NCBI GenBank assembly: GCA_964019695.1
Contig: OZ026515.1
Coordinates: 133,074,849 to 133,138,848 of the forward strand
Direction of reading: 5' to 3'
From: Loripinus fragilis
Lineage: Eukaryota > Mollusca > Bivalvia > Lucinida > Lucinidae
DNA length: 64,000 nucleotides
The position numbers were made by a program, and so were the translations under genes. Every line of letters begins with the position of its first letter. The first letter of the stretch is position 1. The notes beneath the pieces were generated by a model. It was not told where the DNA came from and searched no databases. It worked only from the letters and a program-made list of their open reading frames with translations. Shown here in pieces: positions 34,011 through 43,572 of this stretch.

Positions 34011-36286
34011 TAGAGCTGCAACGATTCACTGAAATCGTATCGTATTGCGATACGTTTTCTGACGATACACGTATCGTATCGTGAGGTCATCTCACGATAC
34101 GCTTACGATACAGCACTTGGTGTTATATATTAGAAATGAATTTTAAAAATATATGTTTTTGTACAAAAGGAATGTAACCATTTCCCATTTAATTGTTCTG
34201 CTTTAATCAGTTAACCCTTTTCCATGCTAAACACTTGATATATTATGTTTTGAAACAATGTAGAACAAGATCAGCTGGCTTTTGAGAATCCAGCTGATCT
34301 TCATCTACACAGTTTTCAGCTCTGCTTGTACACTGGTGGTAAACCTAGGAACTACCATGAAATTGTGTTAATGTAATTTTGTTCCCAAGCCACATCCGGG
34401 ACACGTCGTGGTAGTTTCCAGGGCGAAAATTGGATAAAGAAAGGTTGGTGTCACTTTCATTTTCGATTTATTTTACAACTAAGAACGAACAATGGTGACA
34501 TCCGACAATGTGGTTCCGTGTAAATATGTTTCAGCGTCCCCTCTAGCCCAAAATTTTGCTTGAAAAGTTATTTTCTTTCTTTAGATTCGTGTTTCCCCAC
34601 TGAACATTGGACCAACTTTCCCCAAAGTTCGAAGGATTTTAGCCCATATCTGTCAAATTAAATGGAATTTGATATCATTTGACGATGGAAATGATAAAAA
34701 GACCCTGAATAAACATTCCTACACAGAAAAAAAATCTGAGCATATACTCGTAAACGATTCATACCCCGTTCGTCCTGTGTGGTAGTTTCCAGCTCATTGT
34801 GATAGTTAAAATGCTATCGTGGTAGTTTCCAAGACTTTGTAGGAATTTGGTAGTAGTTCGCATCAGCAGATGTTAACTATTCAGGGGCTACTTCATTTTT
34901 ATAAAGACAGGGTTGTAGGCCGAACCTTGAATACCCCTCTTATTCATACGAAGACCTTTTCAAACAACCTTTTGTCAGATAACGAATGCCTGAATTTTGA
35001 TTTTAGTGGGCTATTGAAATGATGAAATGAAAAGAAGGGATATTCACATATATTGTTTTTGAATAAACATGCTTTTTAGTTATCAAATAACATGCCCTTT
35101 CATTGTTGCACTCACATGTATATAAAAAGTATCTTAACCCGAGGATATTTCCCTTTTTCTGAAGCCCAAGTACTAACGATACTTTGGGCCAGTAGTCTTA
35201 GCCTGGCATCTTATCTTAAAGTTGACTGAACATGGAACAACGTAGCGAGTGACGCATTTTTTATATCATTTTTTTATCTGTTGCTTGGTCCATTACGGCT
35301 CAACTGATGACCTTCTCTTGCTTTAGATTTCCAGAGGTGTTGTTTGGCAGTTCAGGGCATGATCTCCACCTGTCAAGCATCACATTGAATCTCTTGAGTC
35401 CTTAGCTTAGCTTCATCATGGTGTTGAAATGTGATTTATTTGTTTACCTTGGTAATTAATTGACCAGTTCAAGGGTTATCATGCGAAACAAACAACCACT
35501 ATAAAGTTTTGTAACACTTCAGAAACGTATCCTACAAAGACTTTGAAACTACCACGAAAGCATTTTAACTACCACGATGAGCTGGAAACTACGACATAGG
35601 ACGAACGGGGCATGAATCGTTTACGAGTAAATGCTCAGATTTTTTTTTCTGTGTAGGAATTTTTATTCAGGTTTATTTTATCATTTCCATCGTCAAATGA
35701 TATCAAATTCCATTTAATTTGACAGATATGGGCTAAAATCCTTCGAACATTGGGGAAAGTTGGTCCGATGCTCAGTGGGGAAACACGAATCTAAAGAAAG
35801 AAAATAACTTTTCAAGCAAAATTTTGGGCTAGAGGGGACGCTGAAACATATTTACACGGAACCACATTGTCGGATTTCACAATTGTTTGTTCTTAGTTGT
35901 AAAATAAAACGAAAATGAAAGTGACACCAACCTTTCTTTATTCAATTTTCGCACTGGAAACTACCAGGACGTGTCCCGGATGTGCCTTGGGAACAAAATT
36001 ACGTTAACACAATTTCGTGGTAGTTCCTAGGATTACCACCCGTGTTGTAAATACATGCTGATAATTGAAATATTTTAAAAGAAATTTGATAAAAACTGGG
36101 GAAGAGTGTAGTACATAAAAACATCCAGCATGACAAAGGTTAATATTTGAGTATTTAATTCTCCTAATTTCATAGATCTATGTTGTTTCTAAGGTTCTTA
36201 AGTTGTCAAAAATGTATCGCGATACGTATCGTATCGTGTAAATATCATGGTTTGTATCGTGAGGTATCTGTATCGTTGCAGCCCTA
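34011..36286. mobile_element. hAT-like nonautonomous element, 8-bp duplication GCCCCCAA
   Basis: Flanked by GCCCCCAA at 34003-34010 and 36287-36294. Ends TAGAGCTGCAACGATTCA and complement TAGGGCTGCAACGATACA, followed by runs of ATCGTATCG/ACGATACG on both sides. The 8-bp duplication plus AGGGCTGCAACGAT end fit hAT. Most of its interior is a later foldback insertion (34331-36044). Confidence 0.85.
34331..36044. mobile_element. Long-armed foldback element, TTGTA duplication
   Basis: Inverted arms of about 530 bp (34331-34870 and 35490-36044) around a loop of roughly 620 bp. Ends CACTGGTGGTAAACCTAG and complement CACGGGTGGTAATCCTAG, next to TTGTA at 34326-34330 and 36045-36049. The phrase GGTAGTTTCCA/TGGAAACTACC recurs several times in each arm. 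No protein of note. Class unknown. Confidence 0.75.
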
Positions 36287-36366
36287 GCCCCCAAGACGTT
36301 TCCCCCCTGGTCGTTTCGCCCCCATAGTCGATTCGCCCCTAGTATATATAAGAAGTTCTGTCGTGT

Positions 36367-37892
36367 CAGGGATACAGACTAATGTTTTCTCGCCAGGAGC
36401 AAGCTGGGCCCCTAAAACAAAATGATTAGGGGCCCAGCCCAAAACTAAGGGGCCCAGGATTGGCAGAAAATTAAACTTATTTCAACATTGAAGTCAGAAT
36501 TAAGTCCTCAAAATCTATCAACATATTAACAGCATTTGGAATCAGCTAAATGAAGATTTGTAAAAGTAATAAGGTTGCAAAGATCAGGAATCGATACAAT
36601 CAAGTACCACACCTGACCCAGGATACCAATGGGAAAGTGACAAACTCACAGAAGACACCACAAACGAGAGCCAAGAGGTCAGCCCTTTCCCAGCAGGTGA
36701 CCACAAAGCACATATAAACAGACGCGCACAAAACATAGCAAACACAAGACAGAACAAAAACATAAAAGATCCACAAAAGAAGTACCGCCTTGGAACGGTC
36801 AGTAAAATATTTTACTGGAGGGCTTAAACCGGTTTAACGGCGCCAACCTCACCCTTAATTCAGATGTGGATCAAGACACATAAATATTTGGTTTGCATGA
36901 AAGACCCCTAACTTATCAATGCATCATCTCCTAAAACATATAAATCAAGATATAACAAGGAGATAAAGCAAGGATAAGGACTCAACAGTAAATTAAACTG
37001 AATACCGGAGCAAAAGAAATGCAACAGGTAAACCCCGGTGGGCCCGACAAACAGCCAAAGCATCAGGCCCCTACCATCTCATCAATACATGTAGATAAGT
37101 CTTTAAGTCGGAACCATCATAGAGTCTGAAGTCCGACCCACCGGCGTGCAATTAAAGAGGAAAGCAAAGTTGCCAACCGTGATTGGGTTGACTACCAAGC
37201 ATGCAGTCTGTTGCAATACATTAATGTTATAGCCAATCTTTTTATAATGGGAAATTATTTTAATGAACTGCGCTGAAAAATTACTAGAGCCAACAATCTT
37301 TTTCAACTTATACACCAAGTCACCATAGAAATCAGGTTCCGAAAGTCCTTGGCGCAAGAGAGATTTAAGTCCAACTTGGAATTTAGAAATCAAATCATAG
37401 TATCGTCTATAAAATTTTGAAAATGTTTTGCGAAGTTTATGATACCGATAGCCCTGTTTAAGAAGTTTCTGAGTTAACAATTTATTGCGAGTGTTGAAGT
37501 CAGTAACATAGCTAGATGCTCTAGCAAAACGAATGAGTTGAGAGATATAGACTCCATAGGATGTAGATCGAGGAACATCACCATCTAAAAATGGGAAATT
37601 GACAATTTCAAAATCAAAGTCGTCACGTTTATCATAAATTTTGGTAGAAACAATATCATTAGAAATTGACAAATGCAAGTCTAAAAATGCGGCTTCGGTA
37701 TCAGAGGCATTGGCTTTATTAAGTTGGAGCTCTTCAAACTTCCAACAGCTAGATCAGATTTGACAAGACTTCATACCTTTACATACACCCTTTTTTCAGG
37801 GGCAAGCTGGGCCCCTAAACATTTAATTTTAGGGGCCCAGCCCAAAATTTAGGGGCACTGGGCTACTGGGCCCCTGTTAGTCTTTTTCCCTG
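36367..37892. mobile_element. CAGGGA-ended element carrying a reverse-transcriptase ORF fragment
   Basis: Ends CAGGGATACAGACTAATG and complement CAGGGAAAAAGACTAACAG, bordered by CGTGT at 36362-36366 and 37893-37897. Just inside each end is a palindromic block AGCTGGGCCCCTAAA...TTAGGGGCCCAGC. The 1.5-kb body includes the reverse-transcriptase-related ORF at 37103-37741, so the element either captured or was hit by a retroelement fragment. Confidence 0.65.
37103..37741 (-). pseudogene. C-terminal part of a retroelement reverse transcriptase
   Basis: An uninterrupted frame of some 210 codons, open into EELQLNKANASDTEAAFLDL without an ATG, so it is a 5'-truncated piece. Motifs: IYDKRDDFDFEIVNFPFLDG, SYGVYISQLIRFARASS, KLLKQGYRYHKLRKTF, EPDFYGDLVYKLKKI and the end NCTPVGR. 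I recognise this as the region after the YxDD box of a reverse transcriptase frequent in invertebrate genomes; whether it is Penelope-like or LINE-type I cannot settle. Absence of stops suggests a recent copy. Confidence 0.7.
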
Positions 37893-37897
37893 CGTGT

Positions 37898-40008
37898 CTA
37901 ATCTGGGTCTTAATTGTTTGCAAAACTCGCCACGTATTTTAAAGGCGTGCAAGTTCATGTTTTGTTACTTGTATGCACAGCAATCCATTTGAACTAAAGG
38001 TCTATATATCGTCCCCATCTATGTCCCTACATGTACTTTAGGTATATGAGCTGCAATGGCTCTGGCGAGACTGAATAGAGGCACAAGGTTCCAATTGGAG
38101 CGAGATAAAATCGAGTTTGAATTTCAGTGCATGTTTCTGACTGCGCGATTTTCAATTCTGTAGAATATTTGTGGAGAGTAACTGAATAAAATTATGCAAA
38201 TTAAACATGTCAAAGATAGAAAGAAAAATTTAGCATTTTCTGTTTATTTTTTTTTACTATAGAAATAGACTCGGTCTTAGCAAAGTTATTAACTTTAATG
38301 AACAATATGAATCTTTTACACAGCGCAGACTCAGTGGTGTTTCAAACCAGCATGCCCAGCTACAGTGGCTAATGGAAATAGTGAAATTTTGCGTCTCGCC
38401 CGTTTAGCTATAGAGCGAATAACGATTAATCCATTTTTGCATTGGAGTTAATAATTATGTTTTAATGATTAATGCATGAAAATAAATAACTTTTAAATCA
38501 AAACCTAAGCATATAACCCCACTAGATAGATGCTTCTGCACGCTTAATAATCTATGTCGCAATTGCATAATTTCAAGCTTTAAAGATGTATTTGAACTGT
38601 TTAATGCATCCATGCACCCTTTTAAAACATGTGCAATTTGTAAATAATGTTTTTAATGTATATAGTTTTGTTATAGAGGGCCGCTTGGTAGAATGGCTAT
38701 TTCAGCTAAAAGTGTACACCTCTTTAAATATTGTATAAATAAAATAATCGAGCAGCTACGGCTGTTTAGCAAAACAGCAATGATTGAAGTCTCGTATTCG
38801 TGTACTGCACCCCGATTGTGGAATGCTATAAAAATGCTCATGAGAAAACCCAATGCGACTATATATCTACTGGGTCTAGAAGTGTTAATTTTTGCCTGAA
38901 TTATCATCTACGTCCTTACTGTATGTATGCGAGCAAATGCTCTGACGAGACTGCGCAGGCTCACCTGAGCGTTCACTATTCACATTTTTTTTTTATAAAC
39001 TGGCTCATTTAATTTCACAATATTGAACCTCTGTTTACCGATGACTCCTTAACGCGTACTTTTGCAAACAGTGAAGACCCAGATGAAATGCTGCATAATG
39101 TGACATTTCATCAGGGTCTACAAAAATGATCTACATAGAAAGAAAATATTTTTTGTTTGTTAAATTATATACACTGTCCGACACACTCATGACAGGAATG
39201 TCACAGGTATGCGACATTCAATAAACACTGAATCTATCAATAATCGATAATTGATAATCGTTCACACGCTTTGATAATCCAATTATCGCCGTTAATGAGT
39301 TAAGTGAATATCTTAATGGCGTGTCGACATCTTTGATGTTACCATTTTGATAATATTGTTTGTATTGGCCAATATTTGGTCTGAGTCTTCATCTGCTTCC
39401 ACCTGGGTCTGCTGCCATCTGCAATGTTCGCTAAGTCTGGTAAACTGCAAACCTCGGGAATAACAAAGAAAATGCCGAACCCCACGCCTAAATTCCTGTA
39501 ACCGATGTCAAATGATTTGGATCCAGATCAGCCTCGGTTTCTCGTGTCTGACCTGAGTCAAACTGTTTGAACAAGACATGTTTTCACCAGCGAGATCGGA
39601 ATAAGTCAAAGTAGATGAGCATGTATGCATATACATGTGTCAATAATAGTTTTCACATTCAAAGTCAGAGGTCGGCAGACTGGATGGGCCAGGGATTGAA
39701 CTCAGGACCGCTGGGTACATCTATTGGCTGAGTATCGCCTGTCATCATTGACCAGTGATCCCATCAATAACCCCAAAACAGTTATTTTAAAATGAATTTA
39801 CCATGCAAATTTATGTTAAATTTCCATTAAACATATCTATAAAGGTAACAGCATCCTGAGGTAGCATGCGGTATCCTGCGGTAATCAGACCGACCCCCAC
39901 CCATTCATCTAGTCTGCATATCGCTCTGTCCGTCTGTCCATCCATCCAACACCCACCTAGCTAAATATGACAAATAAATAATTTTTAAAAAAATGGGGGC
40001 GAAATGAC
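37898..40008. other. Interior of the 6.9-kb element, no gene seen
   Basis: Contains a tRNA-B-box-like remnant near 39690 (minus strand GAGTTCAATCCCTGGCC) and GATC snapback fragments near 39075 and 39530. No ORF worth calling. Confidence 0.45.
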
Positions 40009-40014
40009 TAGGGA

Positions 40015-40748
40015 CAGGGTTTTCCATGACGCGCATTTTTGTGCGTTTTGGCGCACATTTGGACCAAATGACCCAAATAACTATCACTAGTGCGTCATGG
40101 TGGACGCAAAGCTGTGTGCGCAGCACTTGCTTTTAAAACGAATGATTCAGATCGACGTCGGCGCCATTTGTTATCTTCGAGTAAGTACAACACGAACTTG
40201 GGTTCGAATCGCCGATATTGGGGAAGAAACTGTAGACTGTGTCAGCGTCCAATTCTTTGCTTCCAAGCGACAGACTTTAAATTGTGCATACACTATTGAT
40301 ATGCAATAAACCAGTCTACGAAAATGTCGCAGTCAAAATTGATGTCGTTTTTTTCGTCTGCAACCGAAAAACGAAAAAGAGATAGCGATGACTCTGACGA
40401 ATCGCAACCTGGGCCGAGCACGCCTAAGAAAACATCAAGACCAAGGGGGTTTTGTGATGACTGGCTCGTGAAATACGACTGGTTGTATTTAGAAAATGGC
40501 AAAATGAAATGTCATCCGTGCGTAAACACTCGACAGTTCAGTTTTACATTCTGTTTTTTGTAAACAGGCTAAACAGTAATAAAACAAAATGAGAAAGCAC
40601 TAGTCTAACAAAATACATTTATAATGATACTACCAGTATATCCTGTAAGAGATCAGTATGTGACCCTCTCAAATTGAAAATGACCCCCAAAGTCAACTAC
40701 CTGGGGGTCACAATGACCCCTGAAAATTTTTTTGAAGGGAAAACCCTG
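40015..40748 (+). mobile_element. Mini-hAT keeping only a zinc-finger ORF
   Basis: Ends CAGGGTTTTCC and complement CAGGGTTTTCCC, flanked by TAGGGA at 40009-40014 and 40749-40754 (6 bp seen). The ORF at 40324-40563 reads MSQSKLMSFFSS, a basic/acidic linker (KRKRDSDDSDESQ), then FCDDWLVKYDWLYLENGKMK and CHPCV: the W-x-C-x2-C start of the TTF/BED-type finger at the N-terminus of many hAT transposases. The finger is cut off soon after, so the protein is an internal-deletion remnant. Confidence 0.7.
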
Positions 40749-40863
40749 TAGGGAGGAAATGGTATGGGGGCGAAACGACTAGGGTTGAAAATAGATAAAC
40801 GACAAGGGGGGAAATGACTAGGGGGAACGTCTTGGGGGTGAAACGTCTTGTTACCGGGTGTAT

Positions 40864-41042
40864 TGCAGTATGAAAAGAAAGAAAAAACGGAACATGATTA
40901 ATAGCTGGAAAATTTATGTCCAAGCAGATAAATAAATCTGACCTTGCCGAAAATCTGATGCACATTAATCTTTATGTATGAGTGCATGATATACACGTGA
41001 ACAGGTGAAATATGATATTTTGCAAATTCTTAAATTTCTTAC
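40864..41042 (-). other. Start of HS2ST intron 1
   Basis: Runs from the exon 1 donor to the flank of the 6.9-kb element. Nothing else seen. Confidence 0.5.
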
Positions 41043-41151
41043 CAAGTGATTCACGTGCATTGTTCAGTCGACTAACTTCCACAACAAGAATGAAAAATAT
41101 CACAACGCAAACTACAACGATAAGAACGCCTTTACTTTTCCTTAAATACAT
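41043..41151 (-). CDS. HS2ST1: HS2ST coding exon 1: cytoplasmic tail and signal anchor
   Basis: Encodes 36 residues plus one base. The chosen Met (41151) starts MYLRKSKG followed by a strongly hydrophobic run of about 17 residues (VLIVVVCVVIFFILVV), then a polar stem ending RESL. A short basic tail plus a single membrane span is the type II Golgi topology of this sulfotransferase family. The donor is GTAAGA directly after ...TCACTTG. The reading frame stays open upstream to 41289, so a longer N-terminus is possible. I prefer 41151 because family members have very short cytoplasmic tails. The bases just upstream of the ATG read like a splice acceptor (TTATTCAGTTACAG), so a separate 5'UTR exon may join here. 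Confidence 0.78.
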
Positions 41152-41655
41152 CTGTAACTGAATAACATCAACGACTGGATGCTGATCTGTAATGTTCAAT
41201 ATCGCTCCACACAGTTTTGATTTGTTTTCATTTTTTTCCACTTCTATTTTTCGGAAGAAAGCTGTAGCTTCGCATTTATTATACGGCATTAAAGGTTATT
41301 GTTTTAACATTAAAAGATAAGAAAAATTATAATATCAACATGTATTTATTTATTGTTAAGATTTTACGCTCATATAGGCAACGATAGCGTGAGAAATGAC
41401 TACGGATATATTCAATGGCTCAGTCTTGAATAAAGATGGCGGGAGTGGCGGCCGAAACTCTTCCATGTGAAAGGTTATTTTTATATTTGTGACACTCCTG
41501 TTGATAGATAACCAGAAAATTAGGATCCATGACAGATGAAACTATCGGATGATATTGTCTCTTTGTTTACTATGTTTAATCCCCAGTGATCTTTTGTTAA
41601 ACGCCCTTTGTTATATGTTTTCGCGACCATCTGAACATGTATGCTGCGAGTCTTT
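41152..41655 (-). promoter_or_regulatory. Upstream region of HS2ST with YY1-like site
   Basis: Five hundred bases between the HS2ST start codon and a transposon. It includes AAGATGGCGG at 41433-41442, the core of a YY1-type element common in metazoan promoters, in a short GC-rich patch. No TATA box stands out. A plus-strand micro-ORF of 18 codons starts inside this motif at 41436 (MAGVAAETLPCE...), which could be the first exon of a divergent transcript, but its possible donor (GTTATT) is weak. Confidence 0.35.
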
Positions 41656-42322
41656 GGTCGGGTCTGAAAGCCCCTGCCGAGCCGAGCCGAGCCGAGCTGC
41701 CGACTCGCCGAGTCAAATTTTTATTTCCAAAAACATCATCCGAGGAGATAAATCATAAATATTTTTTATATAAAATCATCACTTAGACTAAAAACAATAA
41801 GTGGAACATAAAGAAAAATTATAATTTTTTATAATTTTGATTTAATTTCCATTTTACTCCTCGCAGGGGGTCTGAAAGCCCCTGCCGAGTGAATCGCGAT
41901 TTCAGTTGATTTTCGAGATCTTAATTGGGAAATTGAGAAGTCTTCAAGCGATTTTGACAAATAATGTGAAATAAAAATATAAATGAAGATAATGTATAAA
42001 GATATCTTACGTAAAACTGCGTTAATTTCACGAAAATGATAGTTTCATAACGGCCACTTCGATTTCTATTTATTTACGACTTAATTAACAACAATGACCG
42101 AAAACGGACAAATGTAAACGGCCCAATACCACCACGTACGGTATGCAGTAAGCAAACTAGATCGGATCACCATCGACCTGCCATCGAAACGTCTTTCAAA
42201 TGGCGTGCCGCTGGTTGGCCTAAGGGGGGTGTACTCTGATATTTTCATAAATATGTAGGGTATTTTTTGGGTTCGAAATTTTAAATTTCTTTATTTTTGT
42301 TTTTTTGAAAAAAAATGGGAGT

Positions 42323-42323
<1 letters not shown>

Positions 42324-42354
<31 letters not shown>
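42324..42354 (+). repeat. 31-base C homopolymer
   Basis: Uninterrupted C run inside the GGTCGGG-ended transposon. Confidence 0.9.
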
Positions 42355-42356
<2 letters not shown>

Positions 42357-42542
42357 ACTGTCCGAGGTTGTATGCTGACTGAGTCGATACTGCCAAACAG
42401 AGTAATGAAATGGGAGAAGGGTTTGAGTTAAATTTTTTAACACTGGGTGGAATCATACAATAATTGTGGGTTGTTGAGGGGTGATACACAGTGTGACCAC
42501 CCTTCAACCTCCTTCAATTATGATGTTTAAGATTTACACTTA

Positions 42543-43154
42543 CTACAAATCCAAAAGTAAACTATCGGTTGGCGAATTCAACCCAGCACACTTGTAGTGG
42601 AACCAGTTCTGACATGTTTTGGTAGCGCACTGCACCATATCATCATACGAATTTGGAAACTCACACAAAGCTGCACAGTCTGCTGCTATAGAATAATTAA
42701 GCACTTTTTCAGTTTGTTTTCGCAGTTTCAACTTCCTTCTCAATTTCGGAAAGGGCGTGAGTTCCATATTTTCAATACAGTTGTGGAGATGGTCTCTCAT
42801 TCTCATAATGTCAAATTCAGCCAGCAACACCCCTTTTCGTCCAGTGTAGCAATATTCTGTACAAAATGAAAAAGCGAATACTCCACAGTCAACGAGATTT
42901 TTCTGTTGTTGAACTTTCAGTAAAGATGCGTTTAATTTTTGTCTGCCGTACAACTGCAAAAATTGCATCTCAAAACTTGTGCTGAGCTGTCTGGAAGCTC
43001 CTATCATGCTGTCCACAACATTAATATCACTGGAAGATTCGAGGGTCTCCGTAGCTTCTAAATTAGTTCCCGAGTTAACATTTGTGCTTGTTTTGCTTTT
43101 CGATTGTTTTTCTTTGGGGTTTAAGTCCAGTGGTCCCTGTATTATTGGGACCAC
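42543..43154 (-). pseudogene. Ulp1-like cysteine protease C-terminus plus PHD-like finger
   Basis: A 203-codon frame. Residues about 82-100 read VQQQKNLVDCGVFAFSFCTE, the Q-x(n)-DCG-xFA active-site block of Ulp1/SENP-type (C48) proteases: Gln of the oxyanion hole and the catalytic Cys. The catalytic His and Asp should lie upstream and are not visible, so the domain is incomplete. Near the C-terminus, AALCEFPNSYDDMVQCATKT followed by CQNWFHYKCAGL is the second half of a PHD-type zinc finger (C-x2-4-C-xWFH-x2-C). Ulp1 domains are known passengers of several DNA transposon superfamilies (for example MULE and KDZ). Confidence 0.7.
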
Positions 43155-43496
43155 TAGGACTTTTTTATGGGCCGTCTAACCCCCTCCCCAGAAGCCCTGA
43201 GTATCTCCGACTCTTACCTCCCAAGAGGTCCCCACTCAAGATGTGACAAAGCTATAGGCTGGAGGGGGTGCCCCAACCCCTACCCAACAGGAACCCCTGA
43301 TCTCGGGAATAGATCCCCCACCACACCACTGAGGGAATCCGTAGCAAACTATCAACGGGGTTCACGCCAAAGACCCCAGAGCAGACCTTACATGAAGACG
43401 CATGCGACGTCAGTTTATTCCCAATAGGGTCCCCCTTCGCGTCCCCCATGCAACCCGCCCCAGGATTCGAGCCCAATGGAAGCGTCGCGCTCATTG

Positions 43497-43572
43497 GAAG
43501 ATCTTTGAAGACTGGTTCTCGTTTTCAAACAAAGCAAACTACCAAAACGAGAACCAGTCTTCAAAGATCTTC
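43497..43572. repeat. Perfect 29-bp-arm hairpin
   Basis: GAAGATCTTTGAAGACTGGT to CTCGTTTT at 43497-43525 and the exact complement at 43544-43572, loop of 18 bases. It follows a C-rich, low-AT stretch (43170-43490) unlike the rest of the transposon. Confidence 0.85.

Larger units (their letters stand above)
33955..40855. mobile_element. 6.9-kb iterated-end element with 8-bp duplication GGGTGTAT
   Basis: Perfect GGGTGTAT at 33947-33954 and 40856-40863. The left end is GAGTCCGGGAAGTTTCACCC; the right end complemented is GGTAACAAGACGTTTCACCC. Each side carries an array of about 16-bp units (GTCGTTTCGCCCCC and variants), inverted with respect to each other. Both arrays are split by later insertions: the left by the hAT-like element 34011-36286, the right by the mini-hAT 40015-40748. 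Another element (36367-37892) sits just inside. The remaining own sequence, mainly 37898-39990, has no credible ORF. Confidence 0.7.
1..41151 (-). other. HS2ST1: HS2ST1-like gene span, partial (coding exons 1-4, introns)
   Basis: Gene model built from four minus-strand exons with GT-AG borders and compatible phases: 41151-41043 ends phase 1, 30959-30886 completes that codon and ends phase 0, 27274-27104 is phase 0 to 0, and 10570-10485 ends phase 2. Together they encode 146 residues that follow the order of vertebrate heparan sulfate 2-O-sulfotransferase: N-terminal membrane anchor, stem, 5'-phosphosulfate-binding loop, two conserved N-glycosylation sequons, then the HGH catalytic motif. The family protein is about 350 residues, so the C-terminal half is off the left edge; I saw no further exon in 1-10484. 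Introns are about 10.1 kb, 3.6 kb, 16.5 kb and more than 10.4 kb. Confidence 0.88.

Noticed and set aside
43252..43494. 80-residue minus-strand protein in the C-rich block
   Set aside because: No domain or homologous motif; overlapping frames on both strands are equally open because of base composition.
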